Part shown: positions 45,210-54,600 of the stretch, piece by piece
How the letters are laid out: each line of letters opens with the position of its first letter
Numbering within the stretch: position 1 is the first letter of the stretch
Assembly: GCA_900472625.1 (NCBI GenBank)
Contig: UCIT01000017.1
Coordinates: forward strand, 1-64,000
DNA length: 64,000 nucleotides
Reading direction: 5' to 3'
DNA from: Hyphomicrobiales bacterium
GTDB taxonomy: Bacteria; Pseudomonadota; Alphaproteobacteria; Rhizobiales; Rhizobiaceae
Notes under the pieces: model-generated
What the model saw: the letters and a program-made list of their open reading frames with translations, nothing else
What the model was told of the DNA's origin: nothing
Database searches by the model: none
Program-made: the position numbers and the translations under genes

Positions 45210-45866
45210 ATGCCCACCTGTTTCGATCGCAATTACTCTGCCTTTCTGTTCGACATGGACGGCACCATATTGAGTTCCCTTCTTGCGGCCGAGCGGGTCT
45301 GGGGCGCCTGGGCAGCGCGCCAGGGACTAGACGTGGCGGCATTCCTTCCGACAATGCATGGCGCGCGCGGCGTCGACACGATTACCAAGCTCGGTTTGCC
45401 CGGCATCGACCCGGCGAAGGAGGCGGCTGAAATTACCGAAGCAGAGATCGCCGACGTCGAAGGTGTATATGCCCTTCCCGGCGCCGCAGAATTTCTTCGG
45501 TCGCTGCCCGCTGACCGCTGGGCGATCGTTACGTCATCTCCTCTCAGACTTGCCCAGAAGCGCCTGGAAGCGGCCGGCTTGCCGATCCCGCATTTTCTGG
45601 TAACAGCTGAGGATGTCGAGATCGGCAAGCCCGACCCCCAGTGCTACAAGCTTGGCGCACAGCGTCTGGGCTTCAGCGCAAGCGATTGCCTTGTGTTCGA
45701 AGACGTCCAGGCTGGCATCCTGGCTGGCGAGGCGGCAGGTGCCGATGTGGTCGTTGTCACCGCGACGCAGCACCACGAGCTTGAAACTGCGCATCCGACC
45801 CTTTCGACTTATGAGGGCTTAACCGTGCAACGCTTTGCCGATGGAAGATTAGGGCTTTCCCGTTAG
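45210..45866 (+). CDS. HAD-superfamily phosphatase (beta-phosphoglucomutase/phosphoglycolate group)
   Basis: This 218-residue protein has HAD motif I with D15 and D17 (FLFDMDGTILSS), motif II in IVTSSP, motif III Lys in EIGKPDPQCY and motif IV in LVFEDVQAGILAGEAAG. The helical cap between motifs I and II is subtype I. Such enzymes dephosphorylate sugar phosphates, for example 2-deoxyglucose 6-phosphate or glycerol phosphate. I use ATG 45210; a TTG at 45198 is possible. The neighbourhood of glgX fits sugar-phosphate housekeeping but does not prove it. Confidence 0.82.
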   Translation: MPTCFDRNYSAFLFDMDGTILSSLLAAERVWGAWAARQGLDVAAFLPTMHGARGVDTITKLGLPGIDPAKEAAEITEAEIADVEGVYALPGAAEFLRSLPADRWAIVTSSPLRLAQKRLEAAGLPIPHFLVTAEDVEIGKPDPQCYKLGAQRLGFSASDCLVFEDVQAGILAGEAAGADVVVVTATQHHELETAHPTLSTYEGLTVQRFADGRLGLSR

Positions 45867-45957
45867 ATCCAGCGCGACACCTACACTTTGTTGAGCTGTA
45901 AGGCGCAAGCGCCCATGCCAGTTCGCAATTGGTCCGCCGCGCCAAACTGGACTATTG

Positions 45958-46785
45958 ATGTCATCTTTGTGGACGGCTAGACAGTTCCGATTGGCGACTG
46001 GTGGCGGGCACCTGCGCATCCTCCTATCGGATTGGAACAGCAAAGTGACCGAACAGCCGCAGACACCATTCAGCCTTATCCTTGAAAGAGCTACAGATGT
46101 GATTCATCGTCTGCCCCGGATCGGCCGGTTGATGATCATCAACAGCCGCGAAGGGGTCACCCACGAGCGCATCGGGCTGTTGGAAGCCACAACAGCAGAG
46201 GGCGAATGGCTAGTCTGCACCGGCGATGCGCACCACTGCCGCATTCATGTGCCGTCGATCGCGAAGATGGTCATCGACACATCCAGCGCCATGGCCGAAA
46301 AGGCATATCCCAGGATCGACTGCTATGACAGCGATGACCGGGCCATGTTCAGCGTCGTCAGTTTCGAGGGACTGGATCCGTTCCTGGCAGCGATCGAGGA
46401 CCTGAAGACAGAGCCCTGTTTGGATGCCAGAAGCCCTTTCGAGATCAAGGAACGCAGCGAAGCGCTGCCAGATGATCAAGGCTTGGTGCCGTTACATGCA
46501 GCATTGACCTCCGGCGCGGTCGTCGCGATCGGCATCACCCGGCCCGGCTTCAGCCAGGAGTGGGAAGGCATCATCGAAAAGCTGGTTCCGTCGATGGGAT
46601 TCATCAACGTGATGGTTCCAGACTTTCACTTCCACCTGCGCGCCGGTGCGATCGGTTACTGGAAAAGGGCAAGCAACGAAGACGGGATCACTCTCGACGC
46701 CTATGACCAGAATGGCGCGCCGCTCGGCCTGACCTTGTCATCGTCATCCGTTACAGCATTTGACGTCGTGGAACCGGCTCTTTGA
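45958..46785 (+). CDS. Hypothetical protein, weak resemblance to heme-utilisation (ChuX/HemS) domains
   Basis: The 275-residue product is soluble, without signal peptide. Its first half (IGRLMIINSREGVTHERIGLLEA, then VCTGDAHHCRIHV and RIDCYDSDDRAMFSVVSFEG) shows the order of strands seen in ChuX/HemS-type heme proteins, where an initial N-x-x-x-x-H-E motif is followed by an FD-x-x-G-x-A stretch; the similarity is weak and by eye only. The start is uncertain: ATG 45958 or GTG 46045, the latter giving VTEQPQTPFSLILERATDVI. It converges with the arabinoside binding-protein gene. Confidence 0.55.
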   Translation: MSSLWTARQFRLATGGGHLRILLSDWNSKVTEQPQTPFSLILERATDVIHRLPRIGRLMIINSREGVTHERIGLLEATTAEGEWLVCTGDAHHCRIHVPSIAKMVIDTSSAMAEKAYPRIDCYDSDDRAMFSVVSFEGLDPFLAAIEDLKTEPCLDARSPFEIKERSEALPDDQGLVPLHAALTSGAVVAIGITRPGFSQEWEGIIEKLVPSMGFINVMVPDFHFHLRAGAIGYWKRASNEDGITLDAYDQNGAPLGLTLSSSSVTAFDVVEPAL

Positions 46786-46805
46786 CTGCACAAGAGCCCC
46801 GATCG

Positions 46806-46839
46806 TAAAAATACCCGCCGCGAGACCGGCGGCGGGTAT
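46806..46839 (-). terminator. Rho-independent terminator of the arabinoside importer operon
   Basis: ATACCCGCCG (46811-46820) pairs with CGGCGGGTAT (46830-46839) around a nine-base loop. On the minus strand the stem is followed by TTTTTACG, a typical U-tract, and it lies 32 bases past the stop of the binding-protein gene. Confidence 0.85.
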
Positions 46840-46870
46840 CTGCTCTTCGGCTCAGGAGAGAGTGTTAGCC

Positions 46871-48196
46871 TTAGATATTGGCGAGCAGTTCGTTGATGCG
46901 CGATTCCATATCGGAGAGCGCGGCATCGATTTCCTTCTGGCCAGTGATGGCCGAGCTCATTTCCTGGCCGATGATGTCCTGGATCGCGAACTGCCGCTGG
47001 ACAGTCGAAGGCAGTGCTGTGCCGAGCGTGGCAATCGAGGCGATAGTGTCGCGATGCGGCAGCGCCTTGAACTCCTTGGAGTCGAGAACCGCCTTGACCG
47101 CCGGCAGGTGGCCGGTGCGCGACCAGTCGAAATCGTTGTCGTGGAAGAACTTCAGGAACTTGCCGATCGCGGCATTCTCCTCGTCAGAGCGATCCTTCGT
47201 CGATACGGCCCAGCTGTGGCCGTCCGCATACTGCGCCTTCTTGCCACCGAAGAGCTGCGGATAGGGATAGACCGCGTATCCGCCCTTGTTCAGCGCCGTG
47301 CCCGCCGTCTCCGATGAGGCATTGTAGTCACCGATCACCCAGGTGCCGTTCAGGTGCACGCCGCCTTCGCCAGCGAGGAAGGCATTGATGCTGGCGGCAT
47401 AGTCAAGATCCTTGACCGTGTCGCCATTATCATAGATCGCCTTGTAGAGTTCGAGGACCTTCTTGGCTTCCGGCGTGTTGATCTTCACCTGCTTCGGATC
47501 GGCGAAGAAAGCCGAATCCTGCTGGAAGAGATAGGTGTAGAGGTTGCGGGTATAGAGTGCCACTTCGTTGGCGAGGTTCTGCACGAAGTATGGCTTCCCG
47601 GTCTTTTCCTTGAACTGCTTGGCCTGCGCCAGAAGCTCCTCAGGGCTGGTCGGCAGCTTCGGCGTGCCGTCGGCATTGACCAGATCCGCCTTTTTGAAAA
47701 GGTCCATGTTTATGTGGTAGAGCATGGTCCAGTTGTCGATCGGCAGGCCATAGATCTTGCCTTCCTTGGTAACGCCGCCGAGGCTCGCATCGGTGAAATC
47801 GCTCGCTGCGACGCCGACGGACTTCAGCACGTCGTCGAGCGGCATGATCAGCCCCTTCGACTGATAGTCTGCCAGGACCGACTGGTGAATGGTGACGATA
47901 TCGGGCGGGTCGCCGGCGGCGAACTGCGCCGTCAACTGGTCGTAGCCTGGCCACTCGACCGTGGTGACGGTGACGTGCACATCCGGATTGTCGGCGTTGA
48001 ACTTGTTGATCAGCGACGTGATGATGCCGCACTCACCCACGGCCTTGCTGACGTCGGTGTTCTTGCCCCAATCGGCATCGCAGGCGCCGAAGAACCGCTG
48101 CACGGTAAGCTCTGTCGCGGCAAAAGCCGGTGACGCGCCAACGAGCGCGATCACGGATGCCGCCGCCAGCATGTATTTCCTCAATGTGTGTGTCAT
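46871..48196 (-). CDS. Carbohydrate ABC transporter substrate-binding protein (CUT1 family)
   Basis: This 441-residue periplasmic protein binds a sugar or oligosaccharide. A signal peptide ends at ASPAFA (about residue 26). The mature protein has the extracellular family 1 layout: LTVQRFFGACDADWG, FNADNPDVHVTVTTVEWPGYDQLTAQFAAGDPPDIV, GLPIDNWTMLYHINMDLF and HLNGTWVIGDY. GGAGGAGAAGGG precedes the ATG at 48196. Two Cys near the N-terminus (C41, C57 region) may form a disulfide. Linked to a GH51 enzyme, so alpha-L-arabinofuranosides or arabino-oligosaccharides are the likely cargo. Confidence 0.88.
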   Translation of the reverse strand: MTHTLRKYMLAAASVIALVGASPAFAATELTVQRFFGACDADWGKNTDVSKAVGECGIITSLINKFNADNPDVHVTVTTVEWPGYDQLTAQFAAGDPPDIVTIHQSVLADYQSKGLIMPLDDVLKSVGVAASDFTDASLGGVTKEGKIYGLPIDNWTMLYHINMDLFKKADLVNADGTPKLPTSPEELLAQAKQFKEKTGKPYFVQNLANEVALYTRNLYTYLFQQDSAFFADPKQVKINTPEAKKVLELYKAIYDNGDTVKDLDYAASINAFLAGEGGVHLNGTWVIGDYNASSETAGTALNKGGYAVYPYPQLFGGKKAQYADGHSWAVSTKDRSDEENAAIGKFLKFFHDNDFDWSRTGHLPAVKAVLDSKEFKALPHRDTIASIATLGTALPSTVQRQFAIQDIIGQEMSSAITGQKEIDAALSDMESRINELLANI

Positions 48197-48280
48197 GCCC
48201 TTCTCCTCCTCAAATGGTCTTTCTGACCCTTGGCTGGCCTCCTCCCCGGAAGCCGGTTGCGACATCACCGCATGTCAGGC

Positions 48281-49132
48281 TCAGCGCACGGCGGCGCCTG
48301 AGACTGCCGTCACGATGTATTTCTGGAAAAACAGGTAGAGAATAAGGATCGGCGCGCTGGCAAAGACCGCCTGCGACATCAGGAAACCTAGGCCCTCAGA
48401 CTGCGCGAAGTTGGTCTGTGTCGAGGCAATGCCGACCGTCAGCGTGTACATATCCTTCTTCGTGCCCGAGATCAGCGGCCAGAAGTAATCGTTCCAGGCG
48501 CCGAGGAAGGTGAAGATGCCGAGCGTTGCCTGCGCCGGAACCGTCAACGGAAGAAGCACCCTCCAGAAGATCTTGAAGCGGCTGGCGTTGTCGAGCAGCG
48601 CCGCCTCGTCCAGTTCCTTGGGAATGGCGCGGAAATACTGCGTCATCAGGAACACACCGAAGGGAGCCGACAGGCCGGGCAGTATCAGCCCGTGATACGT
48701 GTTGTGGAACTTCAGCCAGCTGAACAGTTGATGGCGGGCGATCAGCACCGCCTGCTCAGGAACCGCCAGCCCGAGCAGCACGATGATGAACAGCGTGTTG
48801 CGGTAGGGAAAATTCAGTCGGGCGAACCCGTAGCCGGCGAGCGAGGACAGCACCAGCGTCGCAAGCGTGACACCGCCGGAAACGATGACGCTATTCAGCA
48901 CCCAGCGAAACACCGAGGATGTCGCCAGAATGTTGATGTAGTTGTTGAGCGTGTACGGCGCGTTGAAGACGGAATTCATATCCGCCATCAGTTCCTTGTT
49001 GTCCTTCAGCGACAGCCCGACCACCCACAGGACCGGCGCCATCATGATTAGCGCGCAGGCAATGGCAAGGATGAGGATGACTCGATCACCGAAAGACCGA
49101 CCGATGATGTTACCGCCTGTTGCAGCACTCAT
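48281..49132 (-). CDS. Carbohydrate ABC transporter permease (MalG-like)
   Basis: This 283-residue permease has six membrane segments and the EAA motif DEAALLDNASRFKIFWRVLLP, typical of the second permease in CUT1 systems. The ATG overlaps the previous gene's stop (ATGA). The C-terminus (FFQKYIVTAVSGAAVR) is the usual MalG-type ending. It forms the channel with the next permease. Confidence 0.9.
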   Translation of the reverse strand: MSAATGGNIIGRSFGDRVILILAIACALIMMAPVLWVVGLSLKDNKELMADMNSVFNAPYTLNNYINILATSSVFRWVLNSVIVSGGVTLATLVLSSLAGYGFARLNFPYRNTLFIIVLLGLAVPEQAVLIARHQLFSWLKFHNTYHGLILPGLSAPFGVFLMTQYFRAIPKELDEAALLDNASRFKIFWRVLLPLTVPAQATLGIFTFLGAWNDYFWPLISGTKKDMYTLTVGIASTQTNFAQSEGLGFLMSQAVFASAPILILYLFFQKYIVTAVSGAAVR

Positions 49133-50056
49133 CCTTCTTCTCCCTTGCGACGCGAGATAACGTACTGCGCCATGGCAGCGATTAGGATCAGCATGAACAA
49201 GATTTCCGAGGCCGCGGCACCGAGACCCAGATCCCACTTGGTAAAGGCAGCTTCATAGATGTAGTAAACGATCGGCTTCGACACGTTGTTCGGACCGCCG
49301 AGCGTCATCAACTTGGCCTGCCCGAACAGTTGGAACTGAAGCACGATCTGGATGATGATGACCAGGGCGAAGGTGCGACGGATCGACGGAAGCGTGATGT
49401 ACCAGAGCGTGCGCCAGCGGCTGGCATTGTCGAGCGCTGCGGCCTCGTAGATATCGCCGGGAATCTGCTGTAGCGCCGAAAGAAACAGCATCATAGGCAA
49501 CCCGATGCACCACCAGATGGTCGCGATGGCGATGCCGATCATTGCCAGCTTGGGATCGGAGAGAAAGGCAGGAGGCGTGGCGCCGAACCAGCCGTAGATC
49601 GTTGCGAGCAGACCGAAGTTGCCGATGAAGACGATGCGCCAGATCAGCGTGACGATGGTGACCGACAGCACCGATGAGGAGAAATAGATGGTGCGGAGCG
49701 CCGCGGCCGTGCGGGTCTTGCGGTTCAGCGCCAGTGCCAGCATCAGGCCGATGATCGCGAGCGCCGGAACGGTCAGAGCCACGAAATAGAATGTGTTGCC
49801 GATCGCTTGGATGAAGATCTTGTCGCGGAACAGCCTGAAGTAATTGTCGATGCCGACAAACCGCCCGACGCCGAAGGCATCGGCCTTGTGGAGGCTGAGC
49901 CAGATGCCCCAGAAAAGCGGTAAGACCAGCAGGGTAACAAAGAAGAACAGATAAGGCAGCACGAACAACGCGTTGCGCCACAACGGCGCGTTGACGTTCT
50001 GCACCGCCCGGCGTGCCGCGACCTTGGCCGTCACGCCGCTTCCTGACAAGGTGGTA

Positions 50057-50064
<8 letters not shown>
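49129..50064 (-). CDS. Carbohydrate ABC transporter permease (MalF-like)
   Basis: This 311-residue permease has a cytoplasmic tail of about 30 residues, six membrane segments (first ALFVLPYLFFFVTLLVLPLF) and the EAA motif YEAAALDNASRWRTLWYITLP. The ATG overlaps the end of the ATPase gene by eight bases. With the MalG-like subunit and ATPase it completes a CUT1 importer. Confidence 0.9.
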
Positions 50065-51157
<1,093 letters not shown>

Positions 51158-51404
51158 CCAACCGCACCTTGTCCGCGGTTGGAATCCAATATTCCGATAT
51201 GAATACATGCTTGGCATGAACTGACCGAATTTGCGGCTGCCCGTATAAGCAGACCACAGTCCGTCAGCGATAGTGCCAGAACAGAAGCACTTGCTTCCAT
51301 CTCTTCCTCCCAGTGGCACGTCAAGACCGGTAAGCCGACGTTAGATCATCAGCTTACGATGTCAACACATGTTTGATATGCATCAGATATCCCGATTTAC
51401 AATA
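51158..51404. promoter_or_regulatory. Intergenic region, possible promoter of the arabinoside transporter
   Basis: This 247-base gap separates the arabinofuranosidase gene from the transporter genes. On the minus strand a TTGACA box (51359-51364 complement) could be a -35 element, with a poor -10 (TAACGT) 16 bases later. So the transporter may have its own promoter, or the gap may hold processing signals. I see no clear terminator. Confidence 0.35.
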
Positions 51405-52916
51405 TCAAGCCTTTAGCCGGATCACCCGGTAGGACAGCGGTGCGATTTTCGCTTTGAGCTTTCCGTCCAAGAATACCGAGCCACCAGCCTTAACCGGCAC
51501 GACGTTGTCCGGCTTTTCGGCGGTATTGGTAATGGTGAGGTCCGAATGGACGATCACCTGATCGTCGATGATCTTCAACCCACCGAACTCAAGCAGGCTC
51601 GCATCGAGATCGAGCGTTTCTGTGCCATGGCGGTTGACAATGAAGAACGTGACCGCTCCCGCGTCGTTGTCGTGAACGGCGGAGACATCAAGGTAAGGCA
51701 CCTCACCGACGTCGTCGACCTTGTAAGTCGGGCTATCGACCATCAGCTTCAGCGCCGTGCCGCGGCCGTATACCGATGCGAAATAGTAGGGATAGAAAAT
51801 CGTCTGGCGCCACGCAGCGCCACCGGGCGTCGTCATGATCGGGGCGATGACATTGACGAGCTGCGCCAGGCAGGCGATCTTTACGACATCAGCGCGATTG
51901 ATGAAGACGTTGAGAATGCAGCCCACCTGCAGCACGTCTTCGAAATTGTAGTCGTCCTCGAGCAGCGCCGGCGCATGCGGCCAGCCGTTGGCGCCGGCAA
52001 GCGTCGCCTTGTCGCGCTCCTTGGAATGGTACCAGACGTTCCACTCATCGAAGGAGATATAGACGTCCTTGGTCGAGCGCTTCTTCGCCTTGATGTAGTC
52101 GATGACGCCGGCAACCGTACCGATGTAGTTGTCGAGTTCGATGCTGCGCGCCAGATAATTGGCGGTATTTTTCTCGCGGTTTTCGAAATACATGTGCAGC
52201 GAGATGTAATCGACCTCGTTGTAGGTGTGGTCGAGAACAGTGGCCTCCCACTCCGGATAGGTCGGCATGTGGGCATTGGACGAGCCGCAGACGACGAGTT
52301 CCAGGGAGCTGTCGAAGGCGCGCATGGCTTTGGCCGTCTCGTGCGCCAGGCGACCGTACTCGTCAGCCGTCTTGTGACCGATCTGCCAAGGGCCGTCCAT
52401 CTCGTTGCCGAGGCACCAGAGCTTAACGTCCCAAGGCTCGGAACGGCCGTTGGCGATGCGCTTGTCGCTCCACTCGCTGCCACCGGGATGATTGACATAT
52501 TCGAGGAAGTTGCGGGCTTCATCAAGGCCGCGCGAGCCGAGATTGACGGCCAGCATCATCTCGGTCTTGGCCGATACGCACCACTCGGCAAATTCATGCA
52601 TGCCAACCTGATTGCTCTCAGACGTGTGCCAGGCCAGGTCGAGGCGCGTCGGGCGACTTTCTTTCGGGCCGATGCCATCTTCCCAGTTATACGCCGAGAC
52701 GAAGTTACCGCCGGGATAGCGCACGATCGGAACGTTCAATTCTTTCACGAGGTCGATCACATCCTTGCGCATGCCGTTCTCGTCAGCAGTCGCATGGTCG
52801 GGCTCATAGATGCCGGTATAGACGGCACGGCCGAGATGCTCGATGAAGGAGCCGTACAGCCGCGGGTCGATGTCGGAAATGGTGTATTTGCTATGCGCGG
52901 TGACCGCAGCCTTCAT
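51405..52916 (-). CDS. abfA: Alpha-L-arabinofuranosidase, GH51
   Basis: This 503-residue enzyme releases L-arabinofuranose from arabinans, arabinoxylans and their oligosaccharides. The acid/base E172 is in CLGNEMDGPWQIG and the nucleophile E291 in ISFDEWNVWY; the N-terminal part (IDPRLYGSFIEHLGRAVYTGIYEP) and C-terminal beta domain are complete. There is no signal peptide, so it works in the cytoplasm on imported oligosaccharides. GGAGGATATC precedes ATG 52916. Upstream lie a CRP-like palindrome and the gene for an ArsR-type regulator. Confidence 0.94.
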   Translation of the reverse strand: MKAAVTAHSKYTISDIDPRLYGSFIEHLGRAVYTGIYEPDHATADENGMRKDVIDLVKELNVPIVRYPGGNFVSAYNWEDGIGPKESRPTRLDLAWHTSESNQVGMHEFAEWCVSAKTEMMLAVNLGSRGLDEARNFLEYVNHPGGSEWSDKRIANGRSEPWDVKLWCLGNEMDGPWQIGHKTADEYGRLAHETAKAMRAFDSSLELVVCGSSNAHMPTYPEWEATVLDHTYNEVDYISLHMYFENREKNTANYLARSIELDNYIGTVAGVIDYIKAKKRSTKDVYISFDEWNVWYHSKERDKATLAGANGWPHAPALLEDDYNFEDVLQVGCILNVFINRADVVKIACLAQLVNVIAPIMTTPGGAAWRQTIFYPYYFASVYGRGTALKLMVDSPTYKVDDVGEVPYLDVSAVHDNDAGAVTFFIVNRHGTETLDLDASLLEFGGLKIIDDQVIVHSDLTITNTAEKPDNVVPVKAGGSVFLDGKLKAKIAPLSYRVIRLKA

Positions 52917-52927
52917 GATATCCTCCA

Positions 52928-52957
52928 CTATATCATTTTTTGTGATCTATATCACAA
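52928..52957. promoter_or_regulatory. Palindromic operator region upstream of abfA
   Basis: TTGTGAT-CTAT-ATCACAA (52940-52957) is a perfect 7-4-7 palindrome and also a perfect CRP-type core TGTGA-N6-TCACA. The heptamer CTATATC occurs at 52928-52934 and 52947-52953, 19 bases apart, and again at 53989-53995 before the regulator gene. The site may bind the ArsR-type regulator, a CRP/FNR protein, or both. Confidence 0.5.
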
Positions 52958-53022
52958 TTTGAGATGAATAAAGCGGAAGCGGCCCTCGTGGTCAAGGCTT
53001 AAATTCGCAAAACCGGGTAGGG

Positions 53023-53949
53023 TCAGCGAGTCTTCAGGCGCAGCAGGATGTCCTGGTCGTAATTGCCGAAGCCGCGACCGAAAATGTTGATACCGCCGGG
53101 GTGCTTGGCGTCGTCTCGCACGCCGATACGCAGGCGAATCGAATGATGCTCGTCCAGCTTAAGGTCAGCGAGTGTCACGTTGGAGATCCGCAAGCCGTCG
53201 ACGAATGCGCCCTCGTCGTTGATGCGGAAATTCTTCAGCTTGCCGTATTGCGATCCCTTGAGCTTCCACCAACCCGGCGTAAAAACGCCGCGTTTGTCGC
53301 CGAAATCTCCCGGTGATGTCCATGTTCCGATGTCGGTGCCGTTGACGCTCAGCGTGATGTCGGACGGCCAGTCGGCACTGGTACCGGGCACTTCCGAGCT
53401 CAGTTCCATGACGAATTCGATCTCGCGGATACGCGTATTGGTCAACCGGGCATTGTTCGGAAACTGGTATTCGACATGGCCGCGAGTGAACCAGATCAAC
53501 GCCGTCTTCATCCGATCTGGATCGAAGAACGTGTTGGGCACATCGAGCAGACCTATGATGCCGTCTACCGAACAGAGCCCGCAGGGCGCGGTCACCTCGA
53601 AGCTGGTATAGAGGCCAAGCGGCATGGCTACCTCGATGGCATCCGGTTCGGTTTCCTTGATCTCGTTCTTGAAGACCACGAGGATCTCGTCGTAAACGCT
53701 GTGGCAGACCTTCTGGTTGCCCTTGCGGGCCTTCTGTGTCTCGGTGCGGATCAGCCCCGCCTCTTCCAGCATCTGCACGTTGGTCGAGACGCTGGATTGC
53801 GGCAACGCAAGGATTTCAGCGATATCGTTGACGTTGAGCGGCCCCTTCTCATTGAGAAGCTTGAGCACGGAGACCCTGGCCGGCGAGGCGAGCCCCTTGA
53901 GGACAGGCATATCCGCCTCGGGATCGACGACAAGAAAATTGCGGCTCAT
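53023..53949 (-). CDS. ArsR-type winged-helix regulator with beta-rich C-terminal domain
   Basis: The first 90 of 308 residues form an ArsR-type HTH (LKGLASPARVSVLKLLNEKGP, then ILALPQSSVSTNVQMLEEAGL). The remaining 200 residues are unlike ordinary ArsR proteins: they contain many beta-strand patterns, aromatic residues and repeats such as RIREIEFVMELSSEVPG, SDITLSVNGTDIGTWTSPGD and FTPGWWKLKGSQYG, suggesting a jelly-roll or carbohydrate-binding-type fold. A CGLC pair lies near residue 122. Position upstream of abfA and the importer suggests it senses arabinose or an arabinoside; the sensor role is inference. Confidence 0.8.
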   Translation of the reverse strand: MSRNFLVVDPEADMPVLKGLASPARVSVLKLLNEKGPLNVNDIAEILALPQSSVSTNVQMLEEAGLIRTETQKARKGNQKVCHSVYDEILVVFKNEIKETEPDAIEVAMPLGLYTSFEVTAPCGLCSVDGIIGLLDVPNTFFDPDRMKTALIWFTRGHVEYQFPNNARLTNTRIREIEFVMELSSEVPGTSADWPSDITLSVNGTDIGTWTSPGDFGDKRGVFTPGWWKLKGSQYGKLKNFRINDEGAFVDGLRISNVTLADLKLDEHHSIRLRIGVRDDAKHPGGINIFGRGFGNYDQDILLRLKTR

Positions 53950-54155
53950 GGGATTCCGATCGGCGGGATGAAAATGTCTGATACTGTTCTATATCGAATA
54001 TTTGGATTTATTCAATTGTTCGCGCATCGAAGCCGGCAAACAATCCGCCCCTGTTGTTAACGACGCTAATCGAAAACCGGGCTTGTGCCGTTGCGCACAA
54101 CGGCATGCAGTCTATTCTAACGGAAGCGCGTTTCGCTCATAGCCGCGAACGCAAT

Positions 54156-54503
54156 ATGGAGCCCTCGATCTTGAAATCTGCCTTTGCCGCCGCCCTCGCC
54201 TTCATTGCTGTGCTCGTGCCGGTGGCTGCACCCGCACAGGCTGACGGGTGGCAGTCCAACGGACGAGGCACCAGCACCTGGCATGTGTCGCCGTCGCTGG
54301 GCCAATGCAACATCAGCCAAGCCCGCAACCGCGCAAGACGCGCAGGGTTCGACCGGGTCGATCTTGTCTATAGCGACGAGAATGTGCTGACCTTCCGAGG
54401 CCTCACCGCTGCCGGCGATCGTGGCGAGATCAGCTTCGGTAACATTCGCGGATGCCCGGAAGTCGGCTTCGCCGATCCTCGGCAAGCACCGCCGCCGCGC
54501 TGA
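54156..54503 (+). CDS. Small exported hypothetical protein
   Basis: This 115-residue protein has a signal peptide (residues 1-29, FAAALAFIAVLVPVAAPAQA) and a mature part of about 85 residues with two Cys (SLGQCNISQARNRARRAG and GNIRGCPEVGF), which may form a disulfide in the periplasm. A helix rich in Arg is followed by strands. I do not recognise the family. ATG 54156 is chosen because the signal peptide starts there; 54105 would be an alternative. Confidence 0.6.
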   Translation: MEPSILKSAFAAALAFIAVLVPVAAPAQADGWQSNGRGTSTWHVSPSLGQCNISQARNRARRAGFDRVDLVYSDENVLTFRGLTAAGDRGEISFGNIRGCPEVGFADPRQAPPPR

Positions 54504-54544
54504 TCGGCCTACATTTTATCTGTGGCTGCACCGTTTTCATGGAA

Positions 54545-54571
54545 AAGTCCCGCGACAATGCCGCGGGACTT
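54545..54571. terminator. Bidirectional terminator-like hairpin
   Basis: AAGTCCCGCG (54545-54554) pairs with CGCGGGACTT (54562-54571) around a seven-base loop. On the minus strand it is followed by TTTTCC and lies 30 bases past the end of agaL2, so it likely ends the agp operon; on the plus strand it lies 42 bases past the small exported protein gene. Confidence 0.75.
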
Positions 54572-54600
54572 CTTGAGGCCGTGACCGGGAGAGAGTTTGG

